Source: DASZTV01 sp035550655
GTDB lineage: Bacteria > Actinomycetota > Actinomycetes > JAFAQI01
Reading direction: 5' to 3'
DNA length: 64,000 bases
NCBI GenBank assembly: GCA_035550655.1
Contig: DASZOU010000004.1
Location: forward strand, 186,001 to 250,000
A program made the translations under genes and the position numbers. Positions 26,270-34,093 of this stretch are shown here, piece after piece. The notes under the pieces were generated by a model that did not search any database, was not told the origin of the DNA, and saw only the letters and a program-made list of their open reading frames with translations. Positions within the stretch are counted from its first letter, which is position 1. Each line of letters begins with the position of its first letter.

Positions 26270-27839
26270 CCATCCGGGCGCCCTCGCCCCAGTACTGCGC
26301 CCGCAATGCCTTCTTGTCGGGCTTGCCGAGCGCGGAGAGCGGGATGGCCTCGACGAAGTCGACGCTCTTCGGTGCGTGGGTGGCGCCCTTGCGCTCCTTG
26401 ACCAGCTCATACAGCTCTTCCTGCGACACGGTCTGATCGGGACGCAGCACCACGACTGCTTTCACCGCCTCGCCCCACTTGTCGTCGGGAACCCCGATGA
26501 CGGCGACCTGGCCGACCGCCGGGTGGGTACCGATGACGTCCTCGATCTCGCGCGGGAAGACGTTGAAACCGCCCGACACGATCATGTCCTTCTTGCGGTC
26601 GACGATGGTCAGGAATCCCTGAGGATCCTTCTTGGCAATGTCGCCGGTGTGCAGCCAGCCACCAGCCAGCGCCTCGGCGGTCTGCTCAGGCTTCTTCCAG
26701 TACCCCTTCATGACGAGCGGTCCGCGCACGCAGATCTCGCCCGGCTCGCCGTCGGGCACCTCGTTGAGGTCGTCGTCGAGCAGCTTCACGTTGAGCCAAG
26801 GGACGGCACGACCGCAGGTGGCGAGGCGCTCCAGGTCGTTGATGTCGTGCTCGTCCTTGCGAAGCACCGAGATCGTCATGCCGCACTCGGATTGACCGAA
26901 GAACTGGAAGAAGATGTGGCCGAACTTCTCGATCGCCTCTTTCAGCCGGGTCGGCGAGATCGCGGACGCGCCGTAGTAGACGGTCTCGAGGCTCGACAGG
27001 TCGTACTCGTCGATCTTCGGATGGTCCATGAGGATGTAGAGCATCGTCGGGACCAGCATCGTGGCGGTGATCTTGAACTTCTGGATCGTCTCGAGGACGG
27101 CGGTCGGGTCGAAACCCGGGAGTACGACGATGCTGCCGCCGCGAAGCAGGGTCGGAACGAAGAACGCCGCACCGGCATGCGACAGCGGCGTCGCGATCAG
27201 GAAGCGGGTCTCCTCCGGCCATTCCCACTCCGCCAGCTGGATCTGCGTCAAGGTCGCGCCGCTGCGGTAGGTCTGCATGACACCTTTGGAGGCACCGGTC
27301 GTCCCGCCGGTGTACGTGAAGCCGCTGATGTCATCGGGGTCGACATCGGGTGCGACCAACGGCTGCGGCTCGAACGTCTCCGCGAGCGCGATGAGGTCCA
27401 CGCCGACCTCGGACGGGCCCAGCGAAAGCAGCGTCTTCAGTCCCGGGACGCGGTCGCGCAGCTCGGCAGCGCGCTCCTCGAACGCACTCGGATCGAAGAC
27501 CAGCGTCTCGATCTCGGCATCCTCGAGAACGTATGCCTGATCATCCGCCGAACCCATCGGGTGAAGCGACGTGCTGCGGCACGGGGTGAGCATGTTCGCG
27601 CCCATCGTGAACAGCACCTCGGGCCGGTTCTTCGACAGCATCGCGATCGGGTGATGCTCGGAGATCCCGAGTGATGCGAACGCCTGCACGTACTTGCTCA
27701 TCTGTGCCGCGACCTGCGATGCGGTCAGGACCTCGTCGCCGAGATAGACAGCCGGCTTGTCCGCGTGCCGGGCCAGCGCCGCAACCAGCAGGTTCGGCAT
27801 GAAAGCGGCTTTGTGCAGGTCGTCAGTGGTCGTCGACAT
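26262..27839 (-). CDS. Acyl-CoA ligase (class I adenylate-forming)
   Basis: 525 residues from ATG. P-loop YTGGTTGASKGVMQT near residue 174, FFQFFGQSECGM near 305, LHTGDIAKKD near 405 and a C-terminal SALGKPDKKALR with the catalytic Lys. An acid:CoA ligase of unknown substrate. GGAGG lies 12 nt before the start, longer than usual. The promoter region carries a copy of the ATCTGAC operator (27878-27896), shared with the divergent F420 oxidoreductase. Confidence 0.88.
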   Translation of the reverse strand: MSTTTDDLHKAAFMPNLLVAALARHADKPAVYLGDEVLTASQVAAQMSKYVQAFASLGISEHHPIAMLSKNRPEVLFTMGANMLTPCRSTSLHPMGSADDQAYVLEDAEIETLVFDPSAFEERAAELRDRVPGLKTLLSLGPSEVGVDLIALAETFEPQPLVAPDVDPDDISGFTYTGGTTGASKGVMQTYRSGATLTQIQLAEWEWPEETRFLIATPLSHAGAAFFVPTLLRGGSIVVLPGFDPTAVLETIQKFKITATMLVPTMLYILMDHPKIDEYDLSSLETVYYGASAISPTRLKEAIEKFGHIFFQFFGQSECGMTISVLRKDEHDINDLERLATCGRAVPWLNVKLLDDDLNEVPDGEPGEICVRGPLVMKGYWKKPEQTAEALAGGWLHTGDIAKKDPQGFLTIVDRKKDMIVSGGFNVFPREIEDVIGTHPAVGQVAVIGVPDDKWGEAVKAVVVLRPDQTVSQEELYELVKERKGATHAPKSVDFVEAIPLSALGKPDKKALRAQYWGEGARMVN

Positions 27840-27877
27840 GGGTGCAAGATCCTCCGAGGATGGCCTGGTCCGACGAT

Positions 27878-27896
27878 ATCTGAAAGGGTGTCAGAT
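27878..27896. promoter_or_regulatory. TetR-type operator, site 2
   Basis: ATCTGAA-AGGGT-GTCAGAT, one mismatch between arms, flanked by T and A as in the perfect site 4. It is 39 nt before the acyl-CoA ligase ATG (minus strand) and 85 nt before the LLM oxidoreductase GTG (plus strand). Confidence 0.7.
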
Positions 27897-27981
27897 AATC
27901 CCCACGACGTTGTCCGCTCCGCTCACAACGCCACGGGGGCCGCGAAATGCCAGCAAGCACAACTCTTTGGGAGCTTGAGTC

Positions 27982-28872
27982 GTGCCCGTCACTCTGAGCA
28001 TCGGCGTACCGAACTTCGGGTCGTGGTCCGGCGGCGACTGGCGCGGGCTCGTCGATGTCGCGCGCATGGCGGAGGACGCGGGCGTCGACCGCATCGTGGT
28101 CGTCGACCACGTCGTCATGGGCCGCAACACCGACGCGTACGCATGGGGACGCTTCCCGGTCCCGCCTGAGGCACCGTGGCTGGAGCCGCTCACGGTGCTC
28201 TCCGCGATGGCCGCCGTCACGTCGACGATCCGGCTGTCGACCGGGATCCTGATCGCGCCGTTGCGGCCCGCGGCCTTGCTCGCCAAGCAGGTGGCCACCC
28301 TCGATGTGCTGTCCGGGGGGCGCGTCGACCTGGGGGTCGGCGTCGGCTGGCAGAGGGAGGAGTACGACGCGCAAGGGCTCAACTTCGCCGACCGCGGAAC
28401 GCTGCTCGACGACACGGTCGCAGCCTGCCGCGCCCTGTGGGCCGAGCTGCCGGCGAAGTTCGAGTCCCGATCCGTGAGCTTCCAGGACACCTTTTGCTCC
28501 CCGCAACCGGTGCAGCCGCGCCTGCCGGTGTGGTTCGGCGGCTCACTCACCGAGCGGATGATCGCCCGCATCGTCGACCTCGGCGACGGCTGGATCCCGA
28601 TCATGGGCGCGACCCTCGACGACGTCCGCAAGGGGGCCGCGCGGCTGGCCGGGGCGGTGAGCCGGCCGATCGACGTACAGATGCGGGCCACCACCGTCAT
28701 GGGCGACACCGGCAAGCCCGACCCGGTCGCCACAATGGCGGGCGTGCCGGAGCTGGTCGCGGCCGGCGTCACTGACGTCACGGTTAACCTCGCCGCATTC
28801 GCGGCCTCACCGGCCGACGCGCCGGAGGCACTGGCCGCACTCGGCACCGCATTCCGAGAGGGGGCCTCGTGA
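27982..28872 (+). CDS. LLM-class F420-dependent oxidoreductase
   Basis: 296 residues from GTG. Luciferase-like TIM barrel with VDRIVVVDHVVMGRNT near 45, STGILIAPLRP near 90, LSGGRVDLGVGVGWQREEY near 120 and LPVWFGGS near 185. Reaction and substrate unknown. The stop overlaps the next start (GTGA), so it is translationally coupled to a SnoaL gene; together with the following alcohol dehydrogenase this looks like a three-gene catabolic operon controlled from operator site 2. Confidence 0.86.
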   Translation: MPVTLSIGVPNFGSWSGGDWRGLVDVARMAEDAGVDRIVVVDHVVMGRNTDAYAWGRFPVPPEAPWLEPLTVLSAMAAVTSTIRLSTGILIAPLRPAALLAKQVATLDVLSGGRVDLGVGVGWQREEYDAQGLNFADRGTLLDDTVAACRALWAELPAKFESRSVSFQDTFCSPQPVQPRLPVWFGGSLTERMIARIVDLGDGWIPIMGATLDDVRKGAARLAGAVSRPIDVQMRATTVMGDTGKPDPVATMAGVPELVAAGVTDVTVNLAAFAASPADAPEALAALGTAFREGAS

Positions 28873-29312
28873 TCAACACCATGGTGGACAGCTGGGAGAT
28901 CCGCCAGCTGGTCGAGCGCTACGCCGCGGCGGCCGACCGCGGCGACGGTGCGACGGTCGCGCGACTGTTCGTCGAGGATGGCGAGTTCGCGATGTGGCTC
29001 GACCCGGAGTCACCAGACCCCACGTCGCTGCGCCGCGGCCCGGCCGAGATCGGTGCCGCGATCGACCGGATCCGCGACTACAGCCACACCCACCACACGA
29101 TCGGCAGCCACGTCGCCGAGATCGCCGGCGATCGCGCGACCGGCGAGGCTCGCTGCGAGGCGCATCACCTGATCGGGGCGCCGCCCAACGTCAAGGACCA
29201 CGTGATGTTCGCCTACTACCTCGACGAGTACGTCAAGCAGGACGGCCGGTGGTTCTTCAAGCGACGGGAGCTGCGCGTGAACTGGATCAGCGTCCTTCCG
29301 GTGGAGCAGTAG
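28869..29312 (+). CDS. SnoaL-like NTF2-fold protein
   Basis: 147 residues. IRQLVERYAAAADRGDGATVARLF, then HTHHTIGSHVAEIAGD and FFKRRELRVNW follow the SnoaL_4 plan and resemble the other two SnoaL proteins near acyl-CoA ligases in this window. A GTG start overlapping the LLM stop by 4 nt indicates co-translation. Role probably isomerase, dehydratase or binding partner within the same degradation step; not provable from sequence. Confidence 0.82.
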   Translation: MINTMVDSWEIRQLVERYAAAADRGDGATVARLFVEDGEFAMWLDPESPDPTSLRRGPAEIGAAIDRIRDYSHTHHTIGSHVAEIAGDRATGEARCEAHHLIGAPPNVKDHVMFAYYLDEYVKQDGRWFFKRRELRVNWISVLPVEQ

Positions 29313-29319
29313 CCGCCGG

Positions 29320-30348
29320 ATGAAGGCGTACCGGCTGTTGGACTGGCAGCGCGCCGACTTCGACGAGGTGCCGTTGCCCGAGCCGGGCCCCGGCCAGGTC
29401 CGGGTCCGGATCGGCGGCGTCGGCCTGTGCCACTCGGACGTGATCTTCCTCGACTCCCCCGCCGGCATCCTGCCGTACGACCTGCCCTTCACCCTCGGCC
29501 ACGAGATCGCGGGCTGGATCGACGCGGTGGGTGCGGGCGTCGACGGCGTCGGCATCGACGAACCGGTGGCGGTGGCGTGCATGTCGCCCTGCGGCAGCTG
29601 CCGGTGGTGCCGCCGCGGCCAGGACAACTACTGCGTGGACACCTGGCACGGCCGCGGCTTCGGGGTCGACGGTGGCCTCGCCGAGTTCGTCGTGGTCGGC
29701 GCCGGTCAGGTCGTCCCGCTCGGAGACCTCGACCCGAAGGTGGTCGCGCCACTCACGGACGCCGGAGCGACGTCGTACCACGCGGTGAAGAAGGTGCTGC
29801 CGAAGCTGTACGACGACTCGACCGTGGTGGTGATCGGCGTCGGCGGCCTCGGCGCGTACGGCGTGCAGTGGCTGCGCATGCTGTCCGCCGCGCGAATCAT
29901 CGCCGTCGAGGCGCGCCCGGAACGCATCAAGGCGGCGAGCGATCTCGGTGCCCATGAGGTGATCGAGGCGGGCGACGGGCTGTCGCGACGGCTCGCTGCC
30001 GCGATCGGCGACGGGGGCGCCGATGCGATCCTCGACTTCGTCGGCAGCGACGCAACGATCCGCGCCTCGATGCGCAACGCCGCGAAGGCGGGAGCAATCG
30101 CACTGGTCGGTCAGGGATTCGGCTCGGGCGAGGTGCGGTACGGCGCCTGGGCGCACGACTGCGACCTGTTCAACCCGCAAGGCGCGACGATCGCCGAGCT
30201 CGGCGAGGTGATCGCACTCGCGAAGTCCGGCGAGGTCGTCGTCGAGGTGGAGCAGTTCGGGTTCGACGAGGTCGTCGCGGCTTACGACCGGCTGAAGGCC
30301 GGCACCCTGAACGGCAGAGCCGTCGTCCTCCCGGGTCACGACAGCTAG
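29320..30348 (+). CDS. Zinc-dependent alcohol dehydrogenase (MDR)
   Basis: 342 residues. Catalytic zinc ligands GLCHSD and GHEIAG, structural zinc cysteines CGSCRWCRRGQDNYC, and Rossmann GVGGLGAYG are all present. NAD(P)-dependent oxidation of an alcohol or reduction of an aldehyde. It lies 7 nt after the SnoaL gene and is probably in the same operon. The restriction-modification pair follows directly, so it is the last catabolic gene before that insertion. Confidence 0.88.
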   Translation: MKAYRLLDWQRADFDEVPLPEPGPGQVRVRIGGVGLCHSDVIFLDSPAGILPYDLPFTLGHEIAGWIDAVGAGVDGVGIDEPVAVACMSPCGSCRWCRRGQDNYCVDTWHGRGFGVDGGLAEFVVVGAGQVVPLGDLDPKVVAPLTDAGATSYHAVKKVLPKLYDDSTVVVIGVGGLGAYGVQWLRMLSAARIIAVEARPERIKAASDLGAHEVIEAGDGLSRRLAAAIGDGGADAILDFVGSDATIRASMRNAAKAGAIALVGQGFGSGEVRYGAWAHDCDLFNPQGATIAELGEVIALAKSGEVVVEVEQFGFDEVVAAYDRLKAGTLNGRAVVLPGHDS

Positions 30349-30417
30349 TTGCGCGCGTCAGCCAAGCACTGTCGGCGGCGAGAAATATCCTCGTCGAAGG
30401 TCACTGAAGGAGGGGGC

Positions 30418-31275
30418 ATGACGAAGCAGGCGGCGTCGTGGCGCACCCTGACAGGTCTCCTTGGCAACCCCCACTACGTCGACGACCGGTTCATCCTTTT
30501 TCAGGGCGACTGTGTTGACTTGATGGAGCGGTGCGGTGGTGCGCTGGATGCGCGTCTAACCGTCACCTCACCTCCTTACAACATCGGAAAGGCATACGAG
30601 GTCGTTAAGACACTCGAGGACTACCTCGCCTGGTCGAAGGTCTGGATGAGCGCGGTTCACGACGTGACGGCGGATGACGGCAGCTTCTGGCTAAACGTGG
30701 GCTATACGCCATTGCATCCGTCGGCGAAGGCGCTTCCGTTGCCCTACCTGCTATGGAATCTTTCACCCTTCTTTCTGATCCAAGAGATCGTCTGGAACTA
30801 CGGTGCAGGAGTCGCGGGCCGGCATTTCTACTCGCCGCGCAACGAGAAGTTCCTCTGGTACGTAAAGGATCCGGAGAACTACCTCTTCAACCTCGATGCA
30901 GTACGAGACCCCGACGTGAAGTATCCAAGGCAGTTCAAGAACGGGAAACTCAAGGTCAACCCCCTCGGCAAGAATCCCACCGACGTTTGGCAGTTTCCTA
31001 AAGTCACCTCGGGTAGGAACCGCAGCTCCGCGGAGCGCACCAGTCATCCAGCTCAGTTCCCCGAGGCTGTTATCGATCGAATCATCAAGGCATCGAGCCA
31101 CGAAGACGATCTGGTTCTCGATCCCTTCATGGGTTCCGGCACAACCGCCGTCGTTGCAGTTCGAAATGCTCGGCGGGTAATCGGATTCGAATCCGATGCG
31201 GGATATTGCGATCTCATTGCCCAGCGGTACGAAGCCTCCCGCCGGTCTGGCTTTCAGACTCAGCTATACGAGTAG
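30418..31275 (+). CDS. Type II DNA methyltransferase, beta-class amino-MTase
   Basis: 285 residues from ATG 30418 with GGAGG close upstream. The catalytic TSPPYNIGK (residues about 50-58) precedes the AdoMet motif DPFMGSGTT (about 235-243), the beta arrangement. SPPY is the form typical of N4-cytosine enzymes. Paired with a ScaI-like endonuclease in tail-to-tail orientation (16-bp overlap), it most likely protects AGTACT by N4-cytosine methylation, as M.ScaI does. Base usage is visibly less GC-rich than in the flanking catabolic genes, consistent with lateral acquisition. Confidence 0.85.
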   Translation: MTKQAASWRTLTGLLGNPHYVDDRFILFQGDCVDLMERCGGALDARLTVTSPPYNIGKAYEVVKTLEDYLAWSKVWMSAVHDVTADDGSFWLNVGYTPLHPSAKALPLPYLLWNLSPFFLIQEIVWNYGAGVAGRHFYSPRNEKFLWYVKDPENYLFNLDAVRDPDVKYPRQFKNGKLKVNPLGKNPTDVWQFPKVTSGRNRSSAERTSHPAQFPEAVIDRIIKASSHEDDLVLDPFMGSGTTAVVAVRNARRVIGFESDAGYCDLIAQRYEASRRSGFQTQLYE

Positions 31276-31853
31276 ATCTCCACGATCTTGCCGACACGGG
31301 CAGCGGGGCGCACCGCGGCCTGCTGCCCGGTTGGGGATGCTTGCGGCACCCAGTCGTTGTGGTTGAGCCAACCCATACCGACTCGCCGGATTCGAGGCGG
31401 GTCGTGGTCCTGAAATCGCTCGAAGTTAATCGTGATGTAGTAGCCATCCCGGACCTTGGTTCCTGGCAGTGATGGCTGCGCGTAGCTCCGGTTTCCGAAT
31501 ACCTGTGTCTTGTGGGACGACGTCTTGATCTCCGTGGAGAAGTAGTCGTCAGGCAGATACACCAGATCCTTCTCGCTCTTGGCTTCATGCGGGCGCCAGA
31601 CACCTGGATGGCGCTTAGCCAGATCCACCGCTATCACACTGTCGAGAAAACTTCCCATCATCTGCGGAGGCGGCTTGACGTCGACTCCTATGTCGAGCTC
31701 GCCAGCAATGCGCGTCGTGAGAATTCGATCCCACGCGTCGAGCACCGTGTCCACGACCTCACCTGGTTCAAGTGGATGTTCCTCGATCAGGTCCAGCGTG
31801 CGGACCCTCCAGTCCTCAATCGCTAGCCCGAGGTACGGATCAGTGCGCGCCAC
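31260..31853 (-). CDS. ScaI-family type II restriction endonuclease
   Basis: 197 residues. PDDYFSTEIKTSSHK (101-115) contains a PD-(D/E)xK nuclease core, with D102/D103, E108 and K110 as metal and catalytic residues. The VDVKPPPQMMGSFLDSVIAVDL block and C-terminal IRRVGMGWLNHNDWVPQ match, from memory, the RE_ScaI family (recognition AGTACT, blunt cut). Convergent with the methyltransferase. The downstream neighbour (aldehyde dehydrogenase) resumes the catabolic theme, so the R-M pair occupies about 1.5 kb between metabolic genes. Confidence 0.75.
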   Translation of the reverse strand: MARTDPYLGLAIEDWRVRTLDLIEEHPLEPGEVVDTVLDAWDRILTTRIAGELDIGVDVKPPPQMMGSFLDSVIAVDLAKRHPGVWRPHEAKSEKDLVYLPDDYFSTEIKTSSHKTQVFGNRSYAQPSLPGTKVRDGYYITINFERFQDHDPPRIRRVGMGWLNHNDWVPQASPTGQQAAVRPAARVGKIVEIYSYS

Positions 31854-31915
31854 CTACGCAGTTTATGAACCGGGCTCTGTGTCGCGACATGCCAACCTGG
31901 CGACCCGGGGCGCCG

Positions 31916-33364
31916 TCAGCCGGTGTACCCCATCGGCATCAGGATCGACTTGAGCTCGCAGAACGCAGCCAGGCCTTCGGGTCCGTCTTCGCGGCCGATG
32001 CCGGAGCACTTGTAGCCACCGAACGGCGAGCCCATGTCGAAGGCGTACCAGTTGATGCCGTAGGTGCCCGTGCGGACCTTCGTCGCGATCTCGTAGCCGT
32101 GGTCGACGTCCTGCGTCCACACCGAGCCGGCGAGGCCGAAGTCGCTGTCGTTCGCGATTGCGATCGCCTCCTCCTCGGTGTCGTACGGCAGCAGCGACAG
32201 GACCGGTCCGAAGATCTCCTCCTGCGCGATCGTCATCTTGTTGTCGACGTCGGCGAAGACGGTCGGTGCGACGTACCAGCCCGTGTCGAGCCCCGCGGGA
32301 CGCATGCCGTCCAGCACCAGCCGGGCGCCCTCGGCCTTGCCCTTCTCGATGTAGCTCTCGACGCGGTCACGCTGGCGCTCGGCGACCAGCGGCCCGAGCT
32401 GCGTTGCCGGGTCCGACGGGTCACCGACGGTGAACGCCTTGGCCGACTCGACGATCGCCTCGGTGATCTCGTCGTAGCGCGAACGCGGGGTCAGGATGCG
32501 CGTCTGCGCGACGCAGGCCTGGCCGGAGTTCATCAGGCCGGAGAAGGCGATCATGAACGCACTCGACGCGAGGTCGACGTCCTCGAGCAGGATCGCGGCC
32601 GACTTGCCGCCGAGCTCCAGCGACACCCGCTTCAGCCGCTCGGTGGCGAGCGAGCCGACCTTGCGACCCGCTGCGGTCGAGCCGGTGAAGGAGACCTTGT
32701 CGACGCCGGGGTGGGTGACGAGGTACTCGCTCACCGCGCGCTCCGCCGGTACGACGGAGATCACGCCCTCGGGCAGGCCGGCCTCCACGAGCAGGCCACC
32801 GAGCATCAGCGTGTCGATCGGCGTCTCGGGTGCCGGCTTGAGCACGACGGTGCAGCCGGCCAGCAGCGCGGGGATCACCTTGTTGATCGCGATGAACAGC
32901 GGAACGTTCCACGGGATGATCGCGGCAACCACACCGACCGGCTCGCGGCGAACCTTCGTCATGCCGAACGCGCCGTGACGCGTCTCTTCCCACGGGAAGG
33001 TCTCGGCGAGGTTGAGGAAGACGTCGAGCGCGCCCTTGGCAGGCGTGTACATCATCATCTCGACGGTGGTCGGCGGCGCACCCATCTCGGAGGAGATGAC
33101 GGTCTTGTAGTCGTCGATCCGCTCCGCGAGCAGGTCGGCGAACTTCGCCAGCACCTTCGCGCGCTCGGTCGGCGCGGTGGTCGGCCAAGGGCCGTGGTCG
33201 AACGCCTGCCGGGCCGCGGCGACGGCCGCGTCGATGTCCGCCTCGACGCCTTCCGGGACGGTGCCGACGACCTCGAGCGTGGCGGGAGACCGCACCTCGA
33301 AGGTCTGGCTGGTCGACGGCGCGACCCACTTGCCACCGATCAGAAGCTGGTCGTACGACGTCAT
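31916..33364 (-). CDS. Aldehyde dehydrogenase
   Basis: 482 residues from ATG 33364 (MTSYDQLLIGGKW), chosen because GGGG lies 7 nt upstream and family similarity starts here; the in-frame extension to 33430 is Ala/Asp-rich and would put the start against the operators. General base ELGGK near residue 250 and nucleophile GQAC near 284 are intact; FTGSTAAG is the NAD-binding turn. Oxidises an aldehyde to the acid with NAD(P). Two tandem operator copies lie upstream. Confidence 0.9.
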   Translation of the reverse strand: MTSYDQLLIGGKWVAPSTSQTFEVRSPATLEVVGTVPEGVEADIDAAVAAARQAFDHGPWPTTAPTERAKVLAKFADLLAERIDDYKTVISSEMGAPPTTVEMMMYTPAKGALDVFLNLAETFPWEETRHGAFGMTKVRREPVGVVAAIIPWNVPLFIAINKVIPALLAGCTVVLKPAPETPIDTLMLGGLLVEAGLPEGVISVVPAERAVSEYLVTHPGVDKVSFTGSTAAGRKVGSLATERLKRVSLELGGKSAAILLEDVDLASSAFMIAFSGLMNSGQACVAQTRILTPRSRYDEITEAIVESAKAFTVGDPSDPATQLGPLVAERQRDRVESYIEKGKAEGARLVLDGMRPAGLDTGWYVAPTVFADVDNKMTIAQEEIFGPVLSLLPYDTEEEAIAIANDSDFGLAGSVWTQDVDHGYEIATKVRTGTYGINWYAFDMGSPFGGYKCSGIGREDGPEGLAAFCELKSILMPMGYTG

Positions 33365-33431
33365 TCGATGCCCCTTGTTCCTCGCGGAGGCTTCAGCGTC
33401 CGCGTCGGTCGCGGCGCCTGCTGGAGCCATT

Positions 33432-33473
33432 ATGTGACGACCCGTCAGATCATTATGTGACGACCCGTCAGAT
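33432..33473. promoter_or_regulatory. TetR-type operator, tandem sites 3a and 3b
   Basis: Two identical copies of ATGTGAC-GACCC-GTCAGAT (33432-33450 and 33455-33473), start-to-start 23 bp, with an exact 21-nt direct repeat including TT flanks. Arms differ from the consensus at one position. They lie between the aldehyde dehydrogenase promoter (a CATAAT hexamer on the minus strand borders each copy) and the divergent lipoprotein gene. Confidence 0.75.
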
Positions 33474-33533
33474 TTGTCCTGGTCGGGCCCTATGCCTCTG
33501 TGAAACCGAGAAACCGAACGTTACCTTCGCGAC

Positions 33534-34019
33534 ATGAGACCAGCCTGGCCAGCCATCGGACTAGTTGCCCTCCTCACCGCTGCGGGGTGCGGCGGCAGCA
33601 GCAGCGGCGGTGCCGCAGCACAGACGACCCCCACTGCGAGCGCGACCGCGCCCGCTGACCCAGCTGCCGCCACCGCCCAGATCACGACGACATGGCAGAC
33701 GCTGTTCCACACCGGCACCAAACCGGCTGTGGCGCTGACGCTGCTCGAGAACGGCGACAGCCTGCGCGGCGCCATCCGGATCGCGACGAAGATCCAGCGG
33801 CAGCAGAAGGTCACCGAGGACGCGAAGGTGTCGAAGGTGACCTTCACCAGTCCGACCACGGCGACCGTCAACTACGAGCTGCTGAGCCACGGTCAGGCGC
33901 TGCTCCCCAACGCGACCGGTCAGGCGGTGCTGCAGAACGGCGTGTGGAAGGTCTCGCAGTCGACGTTCTGCACCCTGGTCCAGCTCGGCGCGGGCGGCAC
34001 GAAGGTCCCCGGCTGCTGA
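33534..34019 (+). CDS. Mtb12-like secreted lipoprotein
   Basis: 161 residues. Signal peptide with lipobox LTAAGC (Cys19), a Gly/Ser/Ala/Thr linker to about residue 45, then a domain with LLENGDSLRGA and a C-terminal WKVSQSTFCTL resembling the low-molecular-weight antigen Mtb12 family. Anchored on the outer face of the membrane; function in the family is unclear, NTF2-like fold expected. A TACCTT hexamer at 33522-33527 lies 6 nt before ATG, so the transcript is probably leaderless. It is divergent from the aldehyde dehydrogenase across the tandem operators. Confidence 0.75.
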   Translation: MRPAWPAIGLVALLTAAGCGGSSSGGAAAQTTPTASATAPADPAAATAQITTTWQTLFHTGTKPAVALTLLENGDSLRGAIRIATKIQRQQKVTEDAKVSKVTFTSPTTATVNYELLSHGQALLPNATGQAVLQNGVWKVSQSTFCTLVQLGAGGTKVPGC

Positions 34020-34032
34020 CCACCGCCGGGGC
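34008..34032 (+). terminator. GC-rich stem at lipoprotein stop
   Basis: CCCCGGC (34008-34014) pairs with GCCGGGG (34026-34032) around an 11-nt loop that contains the stop codon. No U-tract follows, as is common for actinobacterial terminators. Confidence 0.35.
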
Positions 34033-34061
34033 CAAATCCCCCCGAAGCGCCGTCATATAGT

Positions 34062-34087
34062 CCGGAGCACCCCTCGCCACTCCGGAG
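34062..34087 (+). promoter_or_regulatory. Hairpin overlapping the ribosome site of an acyl-CoA ligase
   Basis: TCCGGAG (34062-34068) can pair with CTCCGGA (34081-34087). The second arm overlaps the GGAGGA ribosome-binding site (34085-34090) of the ligase at 34094, so translation could be modulated by folding. Confidence 0.3.
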
Positions 34088-34093
34088 GACACC

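Noticed and set aside
30418..31853. Avoidance of AGTACT as a sign of an old restriction system
   Set aside because: Five sites counted in the window, which is not a clear depletion for this base composition.
31772..33460. 562-codon open frame on the plus strand
   Set aside because: Antisense to the aldehyde dehydrogenase, whose catalytic motifs are intact.
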